Shown one piece after another: positions 8,985 to 16,909 of a DNA stretch of 64,000 nt. Under the pieces are notes generated by a model. That model was not told the DNA's origin, searched no databases, and saw only the letters and a program-made list of their open reading frames with translations. This DNA comes from Lysobacter capsici (GTDB taxonomy: Bacteria > Pseudomonadota > Gammaproteobacteria > Xanthomonadales > Xanthomonadaceae). The stretch covers positions 682,001 through 746,000 of the forward strand of contig NZ_CP094357.1 in the NCBI RefSeq assembly GCF_014779555.2, given 5' to 3'. Both the position numbers and the translations under genes were made by a program. Each line of letters begins with the position of its first letter. Position 1 is the first letter of the stretch.

Positions 8985-9260
8985 CGGCCACCTCGGGCGG
9001 ATCGGATCAGCGGCATCTTAGGAGCGATCCGGCCCGCGCCGCATGCTGCGACGCAGCACATCGAGTGCAGTCATCGTCAATGCGCGGTGCTGCAAACGTA
9101 GAACCGACCCGGCGCATCGCCGCTATGTTGCTTGCGACACACCGACGCCCATGGGGCGCGGTCCGAGTCGGACGCGTCCGGCGCCCGGGCCGCACGCGGC
9201 GCGGCATGCATCCGATGACGGCCGCGCCTTGCGCGGCCATGGGCGAGGGGATCGAACGAA

Positions 9261-11489
9261 ATGAGACAAGGGATTTTGAGCGCGGCGATCGGTCTGGCGA
9301 TGCTGATGCATCTGCAGCAGGCGCAGGCGCAGGACGCGGCCGAGCCTGAGCAGGCGCAAAGCGCCGAAGCCTCGGCAAGGAAACCGACCCAGCTGGAATC
9401 GGTCACCGTGACCGCGCGCAAACGCGAGGAGACCTTGCAGGACGTGCCGATCGCGGTCAGCGCGTTCACCGCGTCGGCCCTGTTCGAACAGAACGTGCAG
9501 AACCTCGGCGACCTGCAGGGCAAGGTGCCGTCGTTGCAGGTGTATGCCGCGCGCGGCTCCAACACCACCTTGACCGCGTACATCCGCGGCATCGGTCAGG
9601 CCGATCCGACCTGGGGCTTCGATCCCGCGGTCGGCGTGTATCTCGACGATGTCTACCTGGCCCGGCCGCAGGGCGCGTTGCTCGACGTGTTCGATGTCAG
9701 CCGGATCGAAGTGCTGCGCGGCCCGCAGGGCAGCCTGTACGGCAAGAACACCATCGGCGGCGCGATCAAGTACGTGTCCAACCCCTTGCCGAAAACCACC
9801 CAGGGTTCGGTCGAAGCCAGCATCGGCACGCACGGCGAGCAGGGCATCAAGGCGAGCCTCGGCGGCGCCAGCGACGACGGCGTGTGGCGCGCGCGGGTCG
9901 CGGCGGCGAGCATGCACAACGACGGCTACGGCGAAAACCTGACCTACGACAGCCGCAACGGCAACAAGAACACCAATGCCGCGCGCGCGACCCTGGGTTT
10001 TTTCCCGTCCGACGAGTTCAGCATCGAGCTGGCGCTCGACGGCATGCACGACAATTCCAATCCGCGCGGCGCCAAGATGCTTAAGGCCAACCGCTTCTAT
10101 CCGTCGTACCGGCCGCTGGACAGCGATTACGACACCCGCAGCGGCATGCCGCAGGTCAATCACAGCGAACTCGAAGGCGCCGCGCTGACCTTCAAATGGA
10201 TCGCCAATGCCGACTGGAGTTTCAAGTCGATCACCGCGTATCGCAGTTCGGAAACCCGCTCGAACATCGATTTCGACACCTTGCCGCAGAAGATCGGCGA
10301 CGCCGGCGGCAGCTACAGCGATCACCAGTTCAGCCAGGAGCTGCAGGCGAATTTCGATTCCGGCGGCAGCGTGCACGGCGTGCTGGGCCTGTTCTATTTC
10401 AACGGCGCGGCCGGCGGCATCAACCGCAGCACGTTCCTGGGATCGCCGCCGTACACCTTGCTGGGCCTGTCGCAGTTCGCGGTCAGCAGCGGCAAGGTCG
10501 ACACCCGCAGCGTGGCGGCCTACGCCGATTTCAGCTGGGACATCGACCCGGACTGGAGCCTGGACGTCGGCCTGCGCTTCACCGACGAAACCAAGCGCGC
10601 GCTGATCCTCAACTACGCCTACGCCGATCCGGCGTTCCAGCGGCCGATCGCGGAGCTGGCCAACTTCACCGGTTCCAATTCCTCGCGCAATGTGTCGCCG
10701 AAGGTGTCGCTGTCGTGGCGCGCGAACGACCGGATCAACCTGTATGCCAGCTACAACACCGGCTTTCATTCCGGCGGCTACAACATCCGCGCCAACTGCG
10801 CGGTGATCCCGAGTTCGTGCCGGCCGATCGACGACGAGAAGGTCCAGTCCTATGAACTGGGCAGCAAGATGAGCTTCTTCGACGATCGCCTGATGATCAA
10901 CACCTCGGTGTTCCACAACGACTATTCCAACATCCAGCTGTCGGTGTTCACCTCCTACACCTTGCCCGGCGGCAGCACCGGCTTCTTCGGCGACTACACC
11001 AATGCCGGCAAGGGCTACATCCAGGGGCTGGAGCAGGAGTTCGCCTGGAAGCCGTCGGAACATTGGACGCTCAGCGGCAACCTTGCGTATCTGCGCACCA
11101 AGTACAGCGAATACCTGAGCGGCGGCGTCGATATCGCCGACAGCCAGCGCTTCACCAACGCGCCGCGCTGGTCGGGCGGACTCAGCCTGGAAGGGCAGTA
11201 TCCGCTGGCCCGCGGCGGCAGCCTGGGCGGTCGGATCAATTACAGCTACCAGACCCGGATCTATCCGGAGACCACGTTGTCGCCGCTGATCGCGCAGCGC
11301 GCCTACGGGCTGTGGAACGCCGGGGTGATCTGGCGGATCAACGAGCCGTGGACGCTGAGCCTGCAAGGCAGCAACCTGGCCGACAAGTCGTATCGCACCA
11401 CCGGTTACAACGTCGCCGCGCTGGACATCGTGACCGGTTTCTATGGCGCGCCGCGCACGGTGACCTTGTCGGCGCGTTATGAATTCTGA
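9261..11489 (+). CDS. TonB-dependent outer-membrane receptor
   Basis: 742 residues from an ATG at 9261 with an AGGGGA ribosome site. The signal peptide ends near AQAQD (residues 20-25). The TonB-box/plug entry VTVTARKREETLQDVPIAVS follows, then the plug domain (DVYLARPQG, VLRGPQGSLYGKNTIGGAI) and a beta-barrel ending in the usual aromatic residue (SARYEF). There is no N-terminal STN signalling domain. The plug type (RKREETLQDVPIAVSAF) is common in receptors of sphingomonads and xanthomonads for non-siderophore substrates. It is followed at once by an alpha/beta hydrolase and an acyl-CoA ligase, so it probably imports the substrate they process. Divergent AraC regulator upstream. Confidence 0.92.
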   Translation: MRQGILSAAIGLAMLMHLQQAQAQDAAEPEQAQSAEASARKPTQLESVTVTARKREETLQDVPIAVSAFTASALFEQNVQNLGDLQGKVPSLQVYAARGSNTTLTAYIRGIGQADPTWGFDPAVGVYLDDVYLARPQGALLDVFDVSRIEVLRGPQGSLYGKNTIGGAIKYVSNPLPKTTQGSVEASIGTHGEQGIKASLGGASDDGVWRARVAAASMHNDGYGENLTYDSRNGNKNTNAARATLGFFPSDEFSIELALDGMHDNSNPRGAKMLKANRFYPSYRPLDSDYDTRSGMPQVNHSELEGAALTFKWIANADWSFKSITAYRSSETRSNIDFDTLPQKIGDAGGSYSDHQFSQELQANFDSGGSVHGVLGLFYFNGAAGGINRSTFLGSPPYTLLGLSQFAVSSGKVDTRSVAAYADFSWDIDPDWSLDVGLRFTDETKRALILNYAYADPAFQRPIAELANFTGSNSSRNVSPKVSLSWRANDRINLYASYNTGFHSGGYNIRANCAVIPSSCRPIDDEKVQSYELGSKMSFFDDRLMINTSVFHNDYSNIQLSVFTSYTLPGGSTGFFGDYTNAGKGYIQGLEQEFAWKPSEHWTLSGNLAYLRTKYSEYLSGGVDIADSQRFTNAPRWSGGLSLEGQYPLARGGSLGGRINYSYQTRIYPETTLSPLIAQRAYGLWNAGVIWRINEPWTLSLQGSNLADKSYRTTGYNVAALDIVTGFYGAPRTVTLSARYEF

Positions 11490-11538
11490 GCGCTCGCCAG
11501 TCGCGAACCCATCGCTTGCAGAGGATTTGACCGCCACC

Positions 11539-12426
11539 ATGTCGGCCGAACGATTCAACACGCTGCGCTGGCGCAGCCAGGACGGATTGCAGCTGTACGC
11601 GCGCGATTACCCGGGCGCGCCCGGCGCCGAAGCCTTGGCGCGTTGTCCGGTGATCTGCATTCCGGGCCTGACCCGTAATTCGGCCGATTTCGACCAGATC
11701 GCGGCGACGGTGGCGGCGAGCGGGCGGCGGGTGCTCGCCGTGGATCTGCGCGGACGCGGGAAGTCGCATTACGCCACGGATCCCGCGACTTACGGCGTCG
11801 ATACCTACGCGCTCGACGTCCTGGAGTTGATGCGTTCGCAATCGATCTCGCGCGCGGTGTTCATGGGCACCTCGCTGGGCGTGTGGGTGACGCTGACGAT
11901 CGCCGCCAAGCGCGCCGACGCGGTGGTGGCGGCGGTGCTCAACGATGCCGGGCCGGAAGCGCCGAAGGCCGCGCTGGACCGGATCGCGCGTTACGCCGGC
12001 ATCCCGGTGCCGCCGATGACGCGCGAGGACGCCGCGGCCTATATCGAGCGGATCGGCGCCGCAGCCTATCCGCGTTATACGCGGGCCGACTGGGTGGGCA
12101 TGATCGACCGGATGTTCCGCGTGCGCGACGACGGGCTGCTGGTGCTCGACTACGACCCGCGCATCATCCGCACCCTGGGCCCGATCAAACTGTGGTTGCT
12201 GCGGCCGCTGCTGTGGCGCCTGTACCGCAAGCTCGCCACGCAGCGGCCGACCTTGATCCTGCGCGGGGAGTTGTCGGACGTGCTCGAAGCGCGCACCGCG
12301 CGGCGCATGGCGGCGGTGTCGCCCAACGCCCGTCTGGTCGAAGTCGAGCAGGTCGGGCATGCGCCGTCGTTGTCGGAGCCCGATGCGGTCGCCGCGATCA
12401 TGGCCTTGTTGCGCGAGGTGGACTGA
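11539..12426 (+). CDS. Alpha/beta hydrolase
   Basis: 295 residues from the ATG at 11539. An alternative in-frame ATG at 11479 would overlap the receptor gene by 11 bp and add 20 residues; the shorter form begins where family homology is expected. The fold is clear: oxyanion region CIPGLTRNS, strand VLAVDLRGRGKS, nucleophile elbow GTSLGV (S112), and C-terminal VGHAPSL with the catalytic His. There is no signal peptide, so the enzyme is cytosolic. It lies between the receptor and the CoA ligase on the same strand, in an apparent operon. It likely hydrolyses an imported ester or lactone before CoA activation; the substrate itself is not known. Confidence 0.85.
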   Translation: MSAERFNTLRWRSQDGLQLYARDYPGAPGAEALARCPVICIPGLTRNSADFDQIAATVAASGRRVLAVDLRGRGKSHYATDPATYGVDTYALDVLELMRSQSISRAVFMGTSLGVWVTLTIAAKRADAVVAAVLNDAGPEAPKAALDRIARYAGIPVPPMTREDAAAYIERIGAAAYPRYTRADWVGMIDRMFRVRDDGLLVLDYDPRIIRTLGPIKLWLLRPLLWRLYRKLATQRPTLILRGELSDVLEARTARRMAAVSPNARLVEVEQVGHAPSLSEPDAVAAIMALLREVD

Positions 12427-12526
12427 ATCGATCGCCCGGGTTCGCCGCGACCCGGCGCAACGCATCGGGGCTCAGACCCGCCCATAAAACCTCGTGGCTG
12501 GCTCGCAGCCCGGAGACTCCCGCGCC

Positions 12527-14110
12527 ATGCTCAACATCCCCGCGCCGTTGCTGCCCGAGATCTTCGCGACCCATGGCCGATGGCTCGGCGCCAAGCCGGC
12601 GATCGTCGCGCCGGACCGCAGCCTGGACTGGCGCAGCCTCGACGCGCAGACCAACCGCATCGCCAACGCGTTGATCGCGAGCGGCGCGCGCCATGGCGAT
12701 CGCATCGCGATGCTGATGTCGAACTGCATCGAGATGGCCGAGCTCATCGTCGGCATCATGAAGGCCGGCTGCGTCGCGGTCCCGCTCAATACCTCGGTCA
12801 GCGATGCCAGCGCGGCGGCGATGATCGCCGACGCGGGCGCGACGATGGTGTTCGCGACCGCCGATCATGCCGCGCGTGTGCAACCCACGGCGGGCGTTAT
12901 GCGGATCGAGGTCGGCGCGGTCGCGAGCGCTCGCGATGACAGTGCGAGCGCGGCCGGATGGAAGGCGTATCCGGATTGGCTCGGCACCGCCGGCGTCGAG
13001 CCGCCGAAGCTGCCGATCGCCGGCTCGGACCTGTGCAATATCATCTATTCCTCCGGCACCACCGGCGAGCCGAAGGGCATCGTGCACAGCCACCAGGCCC
13101 GGCTGCTGTGGGCTTACGACGTCGGCCTGGCCCTGCGCCAGCATTCGGGCACGCGCAGCCTGATCGTGACCGGGCTGTATTCGAACATCAGCTGGGCGGC
13201 CTTGCTGGGAACCTGGCTCAGCGGCGGTACCGTCGTGCTGCGTCACGGCTTCGATGTGGCCGACACCCTGGCGACGATCGCGCGCGAGCGGATCACGCAT
13301 ACCGCGATGGTGCCGGTGCAGTATCAGCGGCTGCTCGATCATCCCGCGTTCGCCGCGACCGATCGTTCCTCGCTGCAGATGGTGATGAGCGTGGGCTCAT
13401 CGTTGCCGTTGGCGACGAAAGCGCGCTTGATCGAGACCTGCCGCTGCGATGTGGTCGAGGTGTACGGCACCACCGAAGGCATCCTCACCGCCTTGGCGCC
13501 GGAAGACGCGCAAGGCCGGCTGGCCTCGGTCGGCAAGCCGCTGCCCGGGGTGGAGCTGTCGATTCTCGATGCGGACGATCGCCCGGTCGCGGCGGGACAG
13601 GCGGGCGAGATCGTCGGCCGCAGCCGGTTCGCGATGGACGCGTACTGGCGCCGGCCCGCGGCGACGGCCGAGGCGATGTGGGTCGATGCCGATGGGCGGC
13701 CGTGGCTGCGCACCGGCGACATCGGTCGTCTCGACGACGAGGGCTATCTGTACATTCTCGACCGCAAGAAGGACCTGATCATCTCCGGCGGGCAGAACCT
13801 TTATCCGGCCGATATCGAGGCGGTGCTGATGCAGCACGAGGACGTCGGCGAATGCGCGGTGATCGGCATCCCCAGCCCGACCTGGGGCGAATCGCCGCTG
13901 GCGCTGGTGGTGCTCAAGGACAGCGACCTCAAGCCCCGCGGCGCCGGCGATGCCGAGCAAATCAAGGATTGGCTAAATCAGCGCGTGGGCAAGCAGCAGC
14001 GCGTGGTCGCGGTCGAGTTGCGCGAGCGCTTGCCGCGCAATCCCACCGGCAAGCTGCTCAAGCGCGAACTGCGCGCGCCGTATTGGTTGGATGTTCGGTC
14101 GGGGGGCTGA
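12527..14110 (+). CDS. Acyl-CoA synthetase (AMP-dependent, class I adenylate-forming)
   Basis: 527 residues from an ATG at 12527 (GGAG upstream); an in-frame GTG at 12494 is possible. The motifs of the ANL superfamily are all visible: P-loop YSSGTTGEPKG (about residues 175-186), YGTTEG, TGDIGRLDDEGYL, hinge and lysine region DRKKDLIISGGQNLYP, and the C-terminal catalytic lysine in NPTGKLLKRELR. The reaction would be acid + ATP + CoA giving acyl-CoA. There is no carrier-protein domain, so it is not an NRPS module. It closes the receptor-hydrolase-ligase operon. Chain length or aromatic preference is not evident. Confidence 0.9.
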   Translation: MLNIPAPLLPEIFATHGRWLGAKPAIVAPDRSLDWRSLDAQTNRIANALIASGARHGDRIAMLMSNCIEMAELIVGIMKAGCVAVPLNTSVSDASAAAMIADAGATMVFATADHAARVQPTAGVMRIEVGAVASARDDSASAAGWKAYPDWLGTAGVEPPKLPIAGSDLCNIIYSSGTTGEPKGIVHSHQARLLWAYDVGLALRQHSGTRSLIVTGLYSNISWAALLGTWLSGGTVVLRHGFDVADTLATIARERITHTAMVPVQYQRLLDHPAFAATDRSSLQMVMSVGSSLPLATKARLIETCRCDVVEVYGTTEGILTALAPEDAQGRLASVGKPLPGVELSILDADDRPVAAGQAGEIVGRSRFAMDAYWRRPAATAEAMWVDADGRPWLRTGDIGRLDDEGYLYILDRKKDLIISGGQNLYPADIEAVLMQHEDVGECAVIGIPSPTWGESPLALVVLKDSDLKPRGAGDAEQIKDWLNQRVGKQQRVVAVELRERLPRNPTGKLLKRELRAPYWLDVRSGG

Positions 14111-14422
14111 GCGGCCGCATCCGACTGTCGTCTGACAACTGCGGTGCTGGTGTCGCGCAACGATCGGCGGCGAGCCGTCACGACGATATCCGGTCGTAGG
14201 ACCAGACGTTCGAACCGCCCGTCATCGGCTGCGAACGCGGTCGGCCCGCGCCGCGCCGTCGCGCGCGATCCGGACCGCGCGCCGGGGCCAGGCCCCGGCG
14301 GCGGCTTGTGCATGGCGAATGGCCGGACGCTTTCGATCCGCGCGGCCGATCCGCTTAGAGCGTCGACTATCCAGCAGGCCGGGCGTCAGCGACCGCGCGC
14401 GCGGCGCCACGCCCGTGCAGGC
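14111..14422. other. Intergenic gap between convergent genes, weak hairpin
   Basis: 312 bp with no convincing gene on either strand. A GC-rich dyad, GCCGGGG (14281-14287) with CCCCGGC (14293-14299), could end transcription from either side. It has no T run, so support as a terminator is weak. Confidence 0.4.
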
Positions 14423-14635
14423 TCATTCGTCCTCGCCTTCCTCTTCCTCTTCTTCGTCCTCGTCTTCTTCGTCCTCATCTTCGTACTGCTGGCCCAGTGA
14501 GTAGCGAATCCACGGCTCGCCTTCGGTGTGCTTGCCGGTGGCGATGGCGATGAGCACCCAGCCTTCGTCCAGCAACCGATTGACGTCCTGCACGCTGTCG
14601 GTCTCCTGGACCGTTCCGATCGTTTCCAAATCCAC
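14423..14635 (-). CDS. Small protein with extremely acidic C-terminal tail
   Basis: 70 residues from a GTG at 14635, chosen because AAGGAA lies nine bases upstream. An in-frame TTG at 14665 has no ribosome site. The N-terminal half is an ordinary globular-looking stretch (ETDSVQDVNRLLDEGWVLIAIATG), similar in feel to small conserved proteins of unknown function. The last ~20 residues are almost only Asp and Glu, encoded by a run of GAx codons that appears as a TC-rich simple repeat at about 14424-14480. No membrane segment. It lies downstream of the M13 peptidase gene on the same strand, with a 119-bp gap. Function unknown; such tails often bind basic proteins or metals, but nothing here shows it. 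Confidence 0.75.
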   Translation of the reverse strand: MDLETIGTVQETDSVQDVNRLLDEGWVLIAIATGKHTEGEPWIRYSLGQQYEDEDEEDEDEEEEEEGEDE

Positions 14636-14754
14636 GGTGAGTGTTTCCTTGAGGGCGGCCGACAAGGATAAATCAGCGGCGTGTCATCGGTAAGAACGAG
14701 ATGTCGTCGGCGCCGACCCGGCGGGCGGCAGCAGGCGGATGCGGATCGCGGCGC

Positions 14755-16830
14755 TTACCAGACCGCGGCGCGCTGCTCGGGCGCGAGGAACAGTTTCGCC
14801 CCGGCGTCCACGTCGAACGCGTCGTACCAGGCCTGCAGATTGCGCACCACGCCGTTGACCCGATACCGCGAAGGCGAGTGATAGGCGCGCTCGATGTCGG
14901 CCCGCAGCGAGGCATCGGTGTCGAGCGAGCGCCACAGCTGCGCCCAGCCCAGGAAGAAGCGTTGTTCGCCGCTGAATCCGTCGCGCATCGCCCGGGTGTC
15001 GATGCCCCGCGCCGCCGCATACAGGCGATACGCGTCCAGGGCCACGGTGACGCCGACCAGATCGGCGAGGTTTTCGCCGAGGCTGCGGCGGCCGTCCAGA
15101 TGCACGCCGGGCAGCGGCGCATACGCGGAGTATTGCGTCGCCAGCACCTGCGTCCTGGCGTCGAACGCGGCGCGCGCGGGCGGCGACCACCAATCGCGCA
15201 GATTGCCTTGATCGTCGAAGCGCGAGCCCTGATCGTCGAAACCGTGCGCCATCTCGTGACCGAGCACCGCGCCGATCGCGCCGAAGTTCACCGCGCTGTC
15301 GGCGCTGGCGCTGAAGGCCGGCGCTTGCAGCAGCCCGGCCGGAAACGTCACCGCGTTGAGTTGTGGGCTGAAACTGCCGTCGACCGACTGCGGCGGCAGA
15401 TGCCAGCGATACGGTCGCTCGGGATCGCTGAGGTAGAGCGCATCGAGCTCGATCTGCGCGGCCTTGAGGCGATGGATATTGCCGATCGGATCGTCCGGCA
15501 GGATTTCGACCTCGGCGTAGTCGCGCAGATCGTCGGGATAGCCCAGGCGCAGACCCATCCGGTCGATCTTCGCCAGCGCGGTCGCGCGCGTCGCCGGGTC
15601 CAGCCAGTCGGCCTTGGCGATGCGCGCGCGGAACGCCTGCTTCATGAAAGGCGCCATCGCCTCGACCGCGTCGCGGTCGGCCGACTTGAAGAACTGCGCG
15701 ACGTAGCGGGCGCCGACCAGTTCCGGCAGGTTCTGGCTGACGAACTGGATGCCGCGTTCGGCGCGCGAACGGCGGGTCGTCTGCCCAGCCAGGGCGGTGC
15801 CGTAGAACTGGAAGCTCGCGTCCTGGAACGCGGTCGGCAGCAGGTGCGCGTGGTTGTGGACCCAATGGAAGGCCAGGTACGAACGCCAGGTATCCACGGC
15901 AGTCGCGGCGAAGATGGCCGCGCTGTCGCGGATGGCGGTGTCGGTGTTGAGCACCACGGTCTCGACCGAGGGATAACCGCTGGCGGCGACGAACGCCCGC
16001 CAGTGGAAACCGGGCGCGTAGTCCGACAGCTCGGCGAACGGCATCGGGTGGTAGTTCAATTTTCGATCGCGCAACTGCTGCGCGTTCCACTGGACCTTGG
16101 CCAGCTTCGCCTCCAGCGCCAGGATCGCGGCGGCGCGGGCCGGGCCGTCGGCGATGCCGACGCGGGCGAAGGTCTGCGCGATGTAGTCGAGGTAAGCCGC
16201 GCGCTGGCCGGCGTATCGGTCGCTGGCGGTGTCGTAGTGGTCCGGATTCGGCAGGCCGACGATGCGGCCGCTCGCGGTCTGCTGGTCCAGGTGCAGCAGG
16301 CTGCGGCGGGTGTCGCCGGCATCCAGGAACACGTAGCAGCCCACGATGGTGTGCGAGAGCGGGTGGGCCATGCGCTGCGCGACCTGGGCGTGGTCGGCGA
16401 TGGCGAGGATCGCATCCAGGTCGGCGCGGATCGGCGCGAGGCCGGCGCGGTCGATCGCCGCGACGTCCGCGTAGCTGGTGTACAGGTCGGCGAGCTTGTC
16501 GCCACGCGCCGGTTGCGCGGCGGCGGCTTCGATGATGGTCTTGATGCGCGCTTGCGTACGCAGGAACATCGCGTTCAATTCGCCGTATTGCGCATAGCCC
16601 GCGGGTCGCGCGGCGGTGTCGATCCAGCCTTGATTGACGTACTGGAAGAAGTCGTCGCCGGGCGTCAGTGTGTCGCTGATACGGGCCAGGTCGACGCCCC
16701 AGTAGGCGACCGGCGGCGATGCGGCAGCGGCGAACCCGGTGCGAGTTGCCGCGGCCAAGGGCAGCAGCGCCAGCCCCAGGCAGATCCGCCTGCGTTCGAG
16801 GGACAGACCCTGCGGTTCGCGCTCGCTCAT
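14755..16830 (-). CDS. M13-family zinc metallopeptidase (neprilysin/PepO type)
   Basis: 691 residues from the ATG at 16830. An upstream in-frame start at 16863 would lie inside the operator palindrome. The N-terminus has a signal peptide with arginines (LERRRICLGLALLPLAAATR), so the protein is exported; the RRR motif leaves Tat export open. The M13 zinc site is complete: HEMAH at 525-529 and ENLAD at 586-590, with the usual preceding LNAVTFPAG and following GFDDQGSRFD. Family members cleave short peptides in the periplasm or outside. The gene is 79 bp behind lanM2 on the same strand, which makes it a candidate lanthipeptide leader peptidase. However, a separate operator precedes it. M13 enzymes are also common as general peptidases in this group. 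Confidence 0.92.
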   Translation of the reverse strand: MSEREPQGLSLERRRICLGLALLPLAAATRTGFAAAASPPVAYWGVDLARISDTLTPGDDFFQYVNQGWIDTAARPAGYAQYGELNAMFLRTQARIKTIIEAAAAQPARGDKLADLYTSYADVAAIDRAGLAPIRADLDAILAIADHAQVAQRMAHPLSHTIVGCYVFLDAGDTRRSLLHLDQQTASGRIVGLPNPDHYDTASDRYAGQRAAYLDYIAQTFARVGIADGPARAAAILALEAKLAKVQWNAQQLRDRKLNYHPMPFAELSDYAPGFHWRAFVAASGYPSVETVVLNTDTAIRDSAAIFAATAVDTWRSYLAFHWVHNHAHLLPTAFQDASFQFYGTALAGQTTRRSRAERGIQFVSQNLPELVGARYVAQFFKSADRDAVEAMAPFMKQAFRARIAKADWLDPATRATALAKIDRMGLRLGYPDDLRDYAEVEILPDDPIGNIHRLKAAQIELDALYLSDPERPYRWHLPPQSVDGSFSPQLNAVTFPAGLLQAPAFSASADSAVNFGAIGAVLGHEMAHGFDDQGSRFDDQGNLRDWWSPPARAAFDARTQVLATQYSAYAPLPGVHLDGRRSLGENLADLVGVTVALDAYRLYAAARGIDTRAMRDGFSGEQRFFLGWAQLWRSLDTDASLRADIERAYHSPSRYRVNGVVRNLQAWYDAFDVDAGAKLFLAPEQRAAVW

Positions 16831-16841
16831 GCACGTCTCTC

Positions 16842-16865
16842 GTGTGACTACAAGTGTAGTCACAC
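16842..16865. promoter_or_regulatory. Perfect 24-bp palindrome, BlaI/MecI/CopY-like operator
   Basis: Arms GTGTGACTACA (16842-16852) and TGTAGTCACAC (16855-16865) are perfect inverted repeats around AG. The centre, ACTACA-N2-TGTAGT, matches the known operator core of the BlaI/MecI/CopY winged-helix repressors (TACA-N2-TGTA). It lies 11 bp upstream of the M13 peptidase start, where a bound repressor would block transcription. No blaI-like gene is in the window. Also readable as a hairpin, but the 2-base loop argues for a DNA site. Confidence 0.7.
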
Positions 16866-16909
16866 TAGCACGAGGCGAGGCCGCGACGACGGGCCGGACT
16901 TGCCGCGCC

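Noticed and set aside
9123-11561. 812-codon open frame opposite the first TonB receptor
   Set aside because: Antisense shadow of a receptor with signal peptide, plug and terminal aromatic residue.
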